Below are positions 56,782 to 64,000 of a DNA stretch of 64,000 nt, in pieces. Positions within the stretch are counted from its first letter, which is position 1; every line of letters begins with the position of its first letter. The position numbers and the translations under genes are program-made. This DNA is from an uncultured bacterium (GTDB taxonomy: Bacteria > Bacillota > Clostridia > Oscillospirales > Oscillospiraceae): contig CAMNQF010000008.1 in assembly GCA_946548895.1 (NCBI GenBank), positions 1 through 64,000 on the forward strand, read 5' to 3'. A model generated the notes under the pieces. It worked only from the letters and a program-made list of their open reading frames with translations, did not search any database and was not told the DNA's origin.

Positions 56782-58567
56782 GGGCAGTCCCTCCCATCGC
56801 TGTGCGCAGGGCATGGCAGACAAACCCGGCACAGGTGGCGAACGCCTCGCCGGTGGTACATTCGCCGGTGGTTTCGTCGATGCTCTCGCAGGCGATCCCG
56901 TTGTCCATGGTGGCGTTTTTCAAAATGCCCGTGGAGTGTTTCACCCGTCCGCACAAAAGACTGTTGGCAACGCTGAGCAGCCAGGGGTGAGGGGCGTGGG
57001 GACAACCGATCTCCCCAAAGGGGAAGCCCGCGAAGCTGTACCTGTATCCCGGCGAACGGATCATGTCCACCGTGTTGCGGTATACCGGATCCCCGGCATC
57101 GCAGAACCCCCAATAGGGCAGAAGCTGAAGGCTGCCGGGGGGCTCGTCATAGACGTCATGGCGTCCATCCAGGTCGATAGACCACGCAAAATACCGTTTC
57201 TCGTTTTGCTCCATGACGCAGTTATCCCAAATCGCCTGTTTCACCTGCTGCGCCTGCTGAGTCAGTTCCTCCCGGCCCAACAGTTTTGCCAGGATGGTGA
57301 GACCCTTCCACACCAGCACATTGTCATAGGTGAGATAGGGATAGACAATCTCGTCGTCGGTGGGCTGGAGGAATGTGGAGTAGAGGGCGGTATGGGGGTG
57401 CCGCTGCCGTTCCAGCTTTTGCAGGATATCCTCCAGCCCCCGGCGCACCTCACGCTCGTCCACCAGGGTGAGATCTCCTGTGGCTTCTACATACCGCCCC
57501 AGGGACAGCGCCGGGGCCATCAGCTCATCCAGCTCAAAGCCGGGTTCCAGCACGGTGCCATCGATAAACCGGGAGTGGATGCCGATGTTCCGCCGCTGGC
57601 GGCCAAAAACGTATTCCAACATACGCCTGGCCAGCCCCCGGTCTACGTCCAGGATGGCAGGGAAACTCCATAGCAGGCTGTCCCGATCCCAGTAGGCGGC
57701 GCTCACATAATAGCGGGGGCTCCGGCTGGTCACCAGCACCAATTCCTCCGTGTCCAGCGTAATGCCGGTGGAGAAAAAGAGGCAGAAAAACAGGTTGGTA
57801 TTGTAAAATCGCCGCAACGCGTCATCCTCCAGCCAGAGGGTGCGCTCCCGCAGCCAAAGCAGGGTTTGAGCCTCCTCATATGGATACCCCCGCCGCAGCA
57901 TCTCCTTGGCGCTGGTGGCGGCGGACACCTCCTCCATGCCGAACCCCCAATAAACTGTCACCGTCCGCCGCTGCCGCGGTCCCAGGGTATAGCTGTGGGC
58001 CAGCCGGTAGCAGACCCCGGCGTCCGACTGTTCCCAAGTGGAGACGCAGGAGCTGTCCTCCGGCATGGGCGCAAAGCAGAACAGGGGGACGCCGCACCGC
58101 ATATCAAAAATGAGGCTGCCGTTCCAGCCACTTTCAAAGCAGTGCATGGTTCCCTCGATCTGTTTGTCCTCATTCACGCAGTGCCACGCGGAATTCCAGC
58201 AACCCTGTAAACCGCACACAATGGCGTGGGGGGCGCTGTCCATGTTGGTCAACTCCATGCGGTAGAGAAAGCCCCGCTCCTCAATCGGGGTCAGGACGGT
58301 TCCCTCTACCCGGATGTGTCCGGCCTGCCCAGAAAAGTGGGGTACCCAAAACTGGAGGCGATCCCATTCCAGACTGGAAAGGGGAGCCGGCTGGTCGTCC
58401 TGTTCCACAAAGGGTTCCATCAGGGATATATCCACCCCTCCCCGCAACTCGACAAGGCCCTTGTATCCCATATGCAGGAAGGTGACATCCTCGATGCCCC
58501 CCGTGGCCTCGTTCAGTTTGGGGATGCTGATCATCTCATTCCCGGTGGGGAAATATCTTATGCCCAT
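56771..58567 (-). CDS. Six-hairpin glycosidase (GH125-like)
   Basis: 598 residues from ATG 58567. N-terminal beta-rich domain (1-240), then an (alpha/alpha)6 barrel with SAAYWDRDSLLWSFPA, IHSRFIDGTVLEPGFELDELMA, RYFAWSIDLDGRHDVYDEP and GIACESIDETTGECTTGEAFAT. This pattern resembles metal-independent exo-alpha-mannosidases (GH125) and related six-hairpin enzymes. No signal peptide. First gene of the minus-strand operon, 11-base overlap with the GH65 gene. Substrate inferred to be a fragment of the imported oligosaccharide. Confidence 0.62.
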   Translation of the reverse strand: MGIRYFPTGNEMISIPKLNEATGGIEDVTFLHMGYKGLVELRGGVDISLMEPFVEQDDQPAPLSSLEWDRLQFWVPHFSGQAGHIRVEGTVLTPIEERGFLYRMELTNMDSAPHAIVCGLQGCWNSAWHCVNEDKQIEGTMHCFESGWNGSLIFDMRCGVPLFCFAPMPEDSSCVSTWEQSDAGVCYRLAHSYTLGPRQRRTVTVYWGFGMEEVSAATSAKEMLRRGYPYEEAQTLLWLRERTLWLEDDALRRFYNTNLFFCLFFSTGITLDTEELVLVTSRSPRYYVSAAYWDRDSLLWSFPAILDVDRGLARRMLEYVFGRQRRNIGIHSRFIDGTVLEPGFELDELMAPALSLGRYVEATGDLTLVDEREVRRGLEDILQKLERQRHPHTALYSTFLQPTDDEIVYPYLTYDNVLVWKGLTILAKLLGREELTQQAQQVKQAIWDNCVMEQNEKRYFAWSIDLDGRHDVYDEPPGSLQLLPYWGFCDAGDPVYRNTVDMIRSPGYRYSFAGFPFGEIGCPHAPHPWLLSVANSLLCGRVKHSTGILKNATMDNGIACESIDETTGECTTGEAFATCAGFVCHALRTAMGGTAHAE

Positions 58568-58587
58568 CAAGATCACTCCCTTATAAA

Positions 58588-58599
58588 TTAAGCGATTAA
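58588..58599. promoter_or_regulatory. LacI operator 1
   Basis: TTAAGCGATTAA, just downstream of the minus-strand -10 of the glycosidase operon. Confidence 0.65.
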
Positions 58600-58616
58600 C
58601 CAATGCACTTATGCTG

Positions 58617-58644
58617 AGTATACCATAACTTGAAGTTTCGTCAA
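58617..58644 (-). promoter_or_regulatory. Promoter of the glycosidase operon
   Basis: Minus strand: TTGACG, 16 bases, TATACT. Operator 1 lies around +10 to +22, so bound repressor would block initiation. Confidence 0.65.
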
Positions 58645-58673
58645 GAATTTTTTGCAATATTTTATAAAAAGAC

Positions 58674-58703
58674 TTGACAAACACAACCAGTATTAGGTAA
58701 TAT
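58674..58703 (+). promoter_or_regulatory. Promoter of the LacI gene
   Basis: TTGACA, 18 bases, TAATAT; back-to-back with the glycosidase promoter. Confidence 0.68.
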
Positions 58704-58718
58704 GTAGGCAAAGAGAAG

Positions 58719-58730
58719 TTAATCGGTTAA
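58719..58730. promoter_or_regulatory. LacI operator 2
   Basis: TTAATCGGTTAA, downstream of the lacI-type -10, sharing the TTAANCGNTTAA pattern with operator 1. A half-match, TTAAGCGA, occurs at 59871-59878 upstream of the importer genes. Confidence 0.65.
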
Positions 58731-58754
58731 ATTGCGTTGAGAGGAGGAATTGAG

Positions 58755-59777
58755 ATGGAACGGCGCGCGACCCTCCGGGACGTTGCGGAAAAAGCGGGCG
58801 TTACAACAGCCACCGTCTCTTATATCCTCAATGACAAAAAAAACTTCCCGGATGAAACAAAGCAGCGGGTAATGGCGGCGATTGCAGAGCTGGGCTATAT
58901 CCCAAACCTCTCCGCCCGCACCTTGACCCAGCGCAGCTCCAAGCTCATTGGCATCGTTGTGCCCCAGACGGAGGGCAGCCGTCTTATGTTCCAGAACAAC
59001 TTCTATTCGGAAATTCTGGGCAGCATCGAGTTCCATGCCCGGCAGAACGGCTACCACATAATCATCTCCGCCACCGACGCCAACGAGAGCTACCTGCGCC
59101 TGGCCCGGGAGCGCAATCTGGACGGTATCATCGTCATCGGGATGTACCCGGACGAGTTTTACCGGCAGATGAAGGAGTCCCGCACCCCTATCGTCCTGGT
59201 GGACAGCTATTGCAATGACCACTATTACCACAATATCCGCATTGATGATGCCTATGGGAGCTATCTGGCCACCCATTATGTGTTGTCCAAGGGCCACCGA
59301 AACATTGCCTTTTTTTCCGGGCAAATCAAGGAAAACGGTGTGATGAAAAAGCGGCTTACCGGCTACCGGGATGCTTTGGCAGAATACGACGTCGTGTTTG
59401 ACCGGCGTTATGTATTTGAGGGGAAGATTGACTACGCCAGCGGCATCGATGCCGCGGAGCGGCTGCTGACCTCCGGGGTCCCGGCCACGGCGGTGGTGGC
59501 CGCTGCAGACATCCTGGCCATCGGTGCCATGAAGGGGTTCTATGAGCGGGGCATCCGGGTGCCGGAGGACATCTCCGTGATGGGATTTGACGATCTGGAG
59601 ATTTCCCAATACCTGACCCCCGGCCTGAGTACGATCCGCCAAGAGATCTCCCAGAAGGGAGAGAAAGCCGTGGAACTGCTGATCAACAATATCAAGGAAC
59701 CTAACCTCACCAAGCAAGAGCAGATCCTTCCCGTTCAGCTGGTGGAACGGGGCTCTGTGAAGTGCATTGGCGGGTAG
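58755..59777 (+). CDS. LacI-family transcriptional repressor
   Basis: 340 residues from ATG 58755. N-terminal helix-turn-helix TLRDVAEKAGVTTATVSYILN with hinge LGYIPNLSARTL, then a periplasmic-binding-like effector domain (IGIVVPQTEGSRLMFQNNFY, GIIVIGMYPDEFY, ISVMGFDDLEISQYLTPGLS). Represses its own gene and the divergent glycosidases via the TTAANCGNTTAA sites until a sugar ligand binds. The importer genes begin 149 bases downstream. Confidence 0.88.
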   Translation: MERRATLRDVAEKAGVTTATVSYILNDKKNFPDETKQRVMAAIAELGYIPNLSARTLTQRSSKLIGIVVPQTEGSRLMFQNNFYSEILGSIEFHARQNGYHIIISATDANESYLRLARERNLDGIIVIGMYPDEFYRQMKESRTPIVLVDSYCNDHYYHNIRIDDAYGSYLATHYVLSKGHRNIAFFSGQIKENGVMKKRLTGYRDALAEYDVVFDRRYVFEGKIDYASGIDAAERLLTSGVPATAVVAAADILAIGAMKGFYERGIRVPEDISVMGFDDLEISQYLTPGLSTIRQEISQKGEKAVELLINNIKEPNLTKQEQILPVQLVERGSVKCIGG

Positions 59778-59926
59778 GTATATAAAAAGCGGCCCGCACC
59801 TACCCGTCAAAGCCGGTGCGAACCGCAGCAAAAGACCCTTTCCGCAAAGGCCCTTTCGCTAATTGATAGTTTAAGCGAACCGGGCCGAAAAATCAACCGC
59901 AAAATGATTTGAAGGAGGAAAAAAGT

Positions 59927-61234
59927 ATGAAAAAGCATCTGTCCGCCATCCTTGCATCAGCCCTGGCCCTGGTTCTCTTGATGAGCGCCTGCGGCCCGGC
60001 CGCGTCCAACCCCACCAACACCCCCGGCAATCCCGATCCCAAACCCAGCCAGCAGCAGGATACCCCGCCCGCAGATCAGCCCGTCACCATCACCTATTCC
60101 AACTATAACGCATCCGGCGGCAATGAGGAGACCCTCCAGAAGATGTATGAGGCGTTCCATGAGGAGTACCCCAACATCACGGTAGAAATCGAGACCATTG
60201 CCTATAACGACTACTTCACCCAGCTCCAGACACGGGTGTCCGGTGGTACCGCTCCCGACTGCTACGAGTTGAACATTGAAAACTTCGCGGCCTATGCCAA
60301 CAAAGGTGCCTTGGCCGAGATCACCGGCGTGGATTTCAGCGGCTTGGATGAGACATCCCTGAACGCGTTCAACGTGGACGGCAAGCAGTACGGCTTGCCC
60401 GGCAAGTTCTCCAACGTAGTGCTGTTCTACAATAAGGATCTGTTTGACCAAGCCAAGATCGACTACCCCACTGCTGACTGGACTCAGGATGACCTCCAGA
60501 AGGCCGCTGAGGCCATCCGGGCCCTGGGCGATGACATTTACGGCTATTACCAGCCCCTTACTTACAACGAGTTCTACAAGGTTGTGGCACAGTTCGGCGG
60601 CAGCCTGCTCAATGCGGACAAAACCGAGTTTACCATCAACGCCCCGGAGAATGTGGCCGCCGCTCAGATGATGGCTGACCGTATCTTGGTAAGCAATGTT
60701 CAGCCCAACGAGGTGCAGATGGGCGGCATCGGCGACTGGGACCTGTTCATGAGCGGCCGCCTGGGCATGATGCCCACCGGCATCTGGGCCTTCAACACCT
60801 TTGCCGAGGGCTGCAAATTCGACTGGGACATCACCGTGGAGCCCGGCAAGGAGCAGAAGGCTACCCACTTCTTCTCCGATGCCTGTGTCATCAACAACGC
60901 CAGCGATAAGAAGGAGGCCGCTGCCACCTGGATCACCTGGCTGACCTCCAGTGACAAGGCCGCCGCCATCCGTATTGAAGCGGGCTGGGATCTCCCCGCA
61001 ATCAAGGATCAGTCCACCCTGTCCGCCTATCTGGACATCACCCCACCGGCCAACCGGCAGGCCGTGTTCGATTCCTTGAATTACCTGGTGGTGCCTCCCG
61101 TGATCGAGGACTACAGCCTGATGAGCGACATCATCGGCCAGAAACTGTCCGCTGCCGCTGCGGGCACCCTCACCGTACAAGAGGCCCTGGATCAAGCGCA
61201 GAGCGAGTGCCAGGCGCAGATCTCCCTGAAATAA
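59927..61234 (+). CDS. Sugar ABC transporter substrate-binding lipoprotein
   Basis: 435 residues from ATG 59927 (SD AAAGGAGG). Lipobox LLMSACGPA, a Pro/Gln linker, then an extracellular-binding-protein family 1 fold: NEETLQKMYEAFHEEYPNITV, SGGTAPDCYELNI, AFNVDGKQYGLPGKFSNV, GRLGMMPTGIWAF. Captures an oligosaccharide for the two permeases downstream. No ATPase gene is in the window, so a shared MsmX-like ATPase is likely. The strong hairpin after it should raise its expression over the permeases. Confidence 0.88.
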   Translation: MKKHLSAILASALALVLLMSACGPAASNPTNTPGNPDPKPSQQQDTPPADQPVTITYSNYNASGGNEETLQKMYEAFHEEYPNITVEIETIAYNDYFTQLQTRVSGGTAPDCYELNIENFAAYANKGALAEITGVDFSGLDETSLNAFNVDGKQYGLPGKFSNVVLFYNKDLFDQAKIDYPTADWTQDDLQKAAEAIRALGDDIYGYYQPLTYNEFYKVVAQFGGSLLNADKTEFTINAPENVAAAQMMADRILVSNVQPNEVQMGGIGDWDLFMSGRLGMMPTGIWAFNTFAEGCKFDWDITVEPGKEQKATHFFSDACVINNASDKKEAAATWITWLTSSDKAAAIRIEAGWDLPAIKDQSTLSAYLDITPPANRQAVFDSLNYLVVPPVIEDYSLMSDIIGQKLSAAAAGTLTVQEALDQAQSECQAQISLK

Positions 61235-61243
61235 CGATGCGCA

Positions 61244-61275
61244 GGGGGGAGGAGCATGGCTCCTCCCCCCGTTTT
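61244..61275 (+). terminator. Attenuating terminator between binding protein and permeases
   Basis: GGGGGGAGGAG/CTCCTCCCCCC, 11 bp, then GTTTTT. Partial read-through would supply the permease genes. Confidence 0.75.
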
Positions 61276-61301
61276 TATGTCATAAGGAGGTGCTCACGTC
61301 A

Positions 61302-62228
61302 ATGCCGCAAAAAGCAAACCGGCGCGGCGGTCCGAAAAAGGACGGGCTGTTCACCGCGGTGCCTTTCCTGCTGCCGAGCCTGCTGGGGCTGCTGGTTTTT
61401 TCCCTGCTTCCCCTGCTGGTGTCGGCGCTCATCAGCTTCACCGACTGGAACGGCCTGGATCAGCTGCTGGCTCCGGGTTTCCTCCAGGAGCATTTTATCG
61501 GGCTGGAAAACTACAAAAACATTTTGTTGGGTGCGGAGCTGTGGAAGGTTCTGGGCAACACCGGGGCCTATATCATCATGTATATCCCGCTGATGCTGGC
61601 CGCATCTCTGCTGGAGGCATACTTGCTCAGCAGCACCCGGCGGGGCGTGTCTGCCTTCCGGGTGGTCTACTATCTCCCCGTCCTCACCTCCTGGGTGGCG
61701 GCGTCCCTGATTTGGACCTCGGTACTATCCCCCCAGTATGGCGCGATGAACAACCTGCTTGCCCTGTTCGGCATCCAGGGGCCGGGTTGGCTGCTGGATG
61801 AGAAGTGGGCCATGGCCGCCATCGTGCTGGTATCGGTGTGGAAGGACGCTGGCTTTTTTGGCTTGATCCTCCTGTCCGGCATGGTGGGAATCAACAAAAG
61901 CTATTATGAGGCGGCCTCCCTGGACGGGGCGGGCGCTTGGAAAAAATTCTGGCGCATCACGGTGCCGCTGATGAGTCCCGCGATCTTTTACGTGCTGATC
62001 GTGGCGCTTATCAACGCCTTCCAGCTGTTCCCCCAGGTGATGATCATGACGGACGGCGGGCCTAACGGGGCCACCCAGGTGATGGTGGAGCGGATCTACC
62101 GCTACGGCTTCCGCTATTTCCGCATGGGTTACGCCGCGGCGTTTTCCTGGATCTTATTTGTCATTATCATGGCGTGTACGGCAATTCAAATGAAAGCGCA
62201 AAAGAGGTGGGTGAACTATGACGCTTAA
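61302..62228 (+). CDS. Sugar ABC transporter permease (MalF type)
   Basis: 308 residues, SD AAGGAGGTG. Six membrane helices, first at PFLLPSLLGLLVFSLLPLLV, and the EAA loop YYEAASLDGAGAWKKFWRITVPLM that docks the ATPase. Forms the channel with the next protein. Overlaps it by 11 bases. Confidence 0.88.
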   Translation: MPQKANRRGGPKKDGLFTAVPFLLPSLLGLLVFSLLPLLVSALISFTDWNGLDQLLAPGFLQEHFIGLENYKNILLGAELWKVLGNTGAYIIMYIPLMLAASLLEAYLLSSTRRGVSAFRVVYYLPVLTSWVAASLIWTSVLSPQYGAMNNLLALFGIQGPGWLLDEKWAMAAIVLVSVWKDAGFFGLILLSGMVGINKSYYEAASLDGAGAWKKFWRITVPLMSPAIFYVLIVALINAFQLFPQVMIMTDGGPNGATQVMVERIYRYGFRYFRMGYAAAFSWILFVIIMACTAIQMKAQKRWVNYDA

Positions 62229-63045
62229 AAAACGGCTGGGCACAACGGGCTATTACGTCGTCTCCACTGTTATTGCGGTGGTGTCCATGTTCCCGTTTTT
62301 GTGGATGATTTCCACTTCCCTGAAAAGCCAGGGGGCCATCATGTCCATCCCCATCCAGTGGATTCCCCAAGAACCGTCAGGGGATGCCTACGTGGAGGTA
62401 TTCACCAAGTTCAATTTTCTGCGCACGGTGGGCAACAGCCTGTTTATCTCTGTATCCTACACGGTGATCACGCTGCTCTCCTCCGCCATGGCGGCTTTCG
62501 CCTTCGCCAAAGTACGTTTTCGCGGGAATGACCTGCTGCTCAAGCTGTACCTCGCCACCATGATGATCCCAACCCAGGTGACCATGATCCCCCTGTTTGT
62601 CATTATGAACAAGCTGGGCCTTATCAACAGCTTTGGCAGCGTGATCCTGCCCTCTATCTTCAAGCCCTTTGCGGTGTTTATGCTGGTGCAGCAGATGCGG
62701 GCCATCCCGGAGGATTATCTGGAGGCCGCCCGGATCGACGGGGCAGGTATTTTCCAGGTGTTTCGCAAAATCGCCCTGCCCATGTGTGTGCCCACCTTGT
62801 CCACCCTGGCGGTGACCACCTTCATGGAGTCCTGGAACGACTATCTCTGGCCGCTGCTGATGCTGACCCAGCGGGAGCAGATGACCCTGCCCATCGCGCT
62901 GGCCACCCTTCAGGGCACCTACAACCCCCAGTATAATGTGCTGATGGCGGGCAGCCTGGTGTCTATGGTGCCCATCATCATCATTTACATCATGGCACAG
63001 CGGAACTTTAAAAACGGTATGATGGCCGGTGGCATCAAGGGATAG
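62218..63045 (+). CDS. Sugar ABC transporter permease (MalG type)
   Basis: 275 residues, MTLKKRLGTTGYYVVSTVIA, six helices, EAA loop YLEAARIDGAGIFQVFRKIALPM, and the C-terminal FKNGMMAGGIKG typical of the MalG/CUT1 family. Second half of the importer channel; the GH31 gene follows ten bases downstream. Confidence 0.88.
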   Translation: MTLKKRLGTTGYYVVSTVIAVVSMFPFLWMISTSLKSQGAIMSIPIQWIPQEPSGDAYVEVFTKFNFLRTVGNSLFISVSYTVITLLSSAMAAFAFAKVRFRGNDLLLKLYLATMMIPTQVTMIPLFVIMNKLGLINSFGSVILPSIFKPFAVFMLVQQMRAIPEDYLEAARIDGAGIFQVFRKIALPMCVPTLSTLAVTTFMESWNDYLWPLLMLTQREQMTLPIALATLQGTYNPQYNVLMAGSLVSMVPIIIIYIMAQRNFKNGMMAGGIKG

Positions 63046-63054
63046 GGGCGGCTT

Positions 63055-64000
63055 ATGAGACGAGTGAAATTTTCTGATGTATTTACAGAATTGGAGTGGC
63101 CCTGCCCCGGAGGTACCGCTTCTTTGACCTGGGTGCAGCGGGAGGGACGCGGCCATTTGACGATTGCGCTGCCCTATCGGGGCGCCTACGGCATGGGGGA
63201 GCGGTATGATGCCCTCAACCAAAAGGGACGCACTGTGGTCAACCAGGTGGAGGAGAAGTTCTGCTTCCAGGGGGACAAGACCTACTGCCCAGCCCCCTTT
63301 TTCTGGACGGACACCGGCTTCGGCCTGTATGCGGAAACTAACGAGACCACCATATTCCGCTTTGAGGAGGACGGCATTGCCGTGGACCTGCCTCGGAACT
63401 GTGATGTGATCCTCTTTGCTGGAACGCCCGCGGAGATCATTCGGGACTATATGGGGCTGTTCGGATCCGCCAAGCTGCCCCCGGAATGGGCCTTCGGGCC
63501 GTGGATTTCCGCCAACCGCTGGAATACCCAGGCGCATACGGAAGAACAGCTCCAAAAGCTGAAGGAATACGGTTTTCCGGCCAGTGTGCTGGTGCTGGAG
63601 GCGTGGAGTGACGAGGCCACCTTCTACATTTGGAATGGGGCCAAATACACTTCCGTCCCCGACGGCCGGGCACTGGAACGGGAGAATCTTGACTTTGCCG
63701 GTTCCCCCTGGCCTGACCCGGAGGGGATGATCCGTTCCCTCCACGATGCGGGGCTGCGCCTGGTGCTGTGGCAGGTGCCGGTCTACAAAAAGCAGGGGCT
63801 GGAGGAAATACCTAACCGCCAGAATGACCTGGACCGAGCGGATGCTCAGGCCCGTGGGTTGTGCGTCCGAAACGGGGACAGCACCCCCTATGTCATCCCG
63901 GAGGGGCATTGGTTTTCCGGCTCCATGGTGCCGGACTTCACCAACCCCGATACGGTGGACAGCTGGTTTGCCAAGCGCCGCTACCTGCTGGACATGGGGG
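63055..64000 (+). CDS. GH31-family alpha-glycosidase (partial, runs off the end)
   Basis: From ATG 63055 the frame is open to the window end (315 codons). The N-terminal beta domain GRGHLTIALPYRGAYGMGERYD, YCPAPFFWTDTGFGLYAETN, then the start of the barrel LPPEWAFGPWISANRWN, YGFPASVLVLEAWSDEATFY and SMVPDFTNPDTVDSWF identify GH31 (alpha-glucosidase or alpha-xylosidase). The nucleophile Asp of the WMN/D motif is expected beyond the window. Cytoplasmic; trims the imported sugar. Confidence 0.85.
   Translation, partial: MRRVKFSDVFTELEWPCPGGTASLTWVQREGRGHLTIALPYRGAYGMGERYDALNQKGRTVVNQVEEKFCFQGDKTYCPAPFFWTDTGFGLYAETNETTIFRFEEDGIAVDLPRNCDVILFAGTPAEIIRDYMGLFGSAKLPPEWAFGPWISANRWNTQAHTEEQLQKLKEYGFPASVLVLEAWSDEATFYIWNGAKYTSVPDGRALERENLDFAGSPWPDPEGMIRSLHDAGLRLVLWQVPVYKKQGLEEIPNRQNDLDRADAQARGLCVRNGDSTPYVIPEGHWFSGSMVPDFTNPDTVDSWFAKRRYLLDMG

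Overview
The window looks like chromosome of a GC-rich gut Clostridia (Oscillospiraceae type, e.g. the Flavonifractor/Lawsonibacter group). This is inferred from overall GC, strong AAGGAGG ribosome sites, SpaA-type adhesins and the mobile-element families present; no rRNA or tRNA gene is visible to fix it.

Bases 1 to about 37,200 are most of an integrative and conjugative element (ICE); its left end lies outside the window. In order it holds: a RepA_N-type initiator with a built-in 23-bp iteron array, a two-domain ParB-like protein, ArdA anti-restriction, small ICE proteins (DUF3846, DUF3560, LPD28-like), a candidate oriT, MobC and a MOBP relaxase, a PcfB-like gene split by a frameshift, an ArdC-like protein, a strongly folded non-coding region (9.29-9.53 kb), a secreted/sortase/CnaB-adhesin surface module, VirD4, a VirB2-like pilin, VirB6/TrbL, an MT-A70 methylase, a toxin-antitoxin pair, PrgI, VirB4, a C5 DNA methylase and an NlpC/P60 hydrolase. 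A more AT-rich cargo block follows (XRE-TPR regulator, MFS exporter, three unrecognised genes). The right-hand module has a KTR Cys-rich protein, an XRE regulator, a sigma factor, an HTH protein, a candidate structured RNA, TnpW and a TndX/TnpX-like large serine recombinase. Eleven copies of one palindrome (GTGTCTCA-NNN-TGAGACAC) run through this ICE and I see none after 35.2 kb.

Bases 37.2-42.6 kb form a small island bounded by two copies of a 21-bp sequence, each beside a hairpin and a recombinase-related gene. Its main content is a two-gene operon on the minus strand, a four-helix membrane protein plus an 836-residue HExxH metalloprotease-like protein. I cannot assign it to a known system and it is the best candidate for an undescribed system here.

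Bases 42.6-53 kb are a second mobile region: an almost continuous minus-strand run of three serine recombinase genes, a metallophosphoesterase, a DUF1016-type protein, a low-molecular-weight tyrosine phosphatase, a small protein and an SGNH hydrolase, with a divergent DUF2325 gene. A second copy of the structured RNA lies at 52.1-52.4 kb beside another sigma-like gene, followed by an atypical response regulator.

Bases 54.6-64 kb are a chromosomal sugar-utilisation locus: GH65 phosphorylase/hydrolase and a six-hairpin glycosidase on the minus strand, a divergent LacI repressor with matching operators at both promoters, then an ABC importer (binding lipoprotein and two permeases) and a GH31 glycosidase that runs off the end. 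The likely pathway is import and intracellular breakdown of an alpha-linked oligosaccharide.
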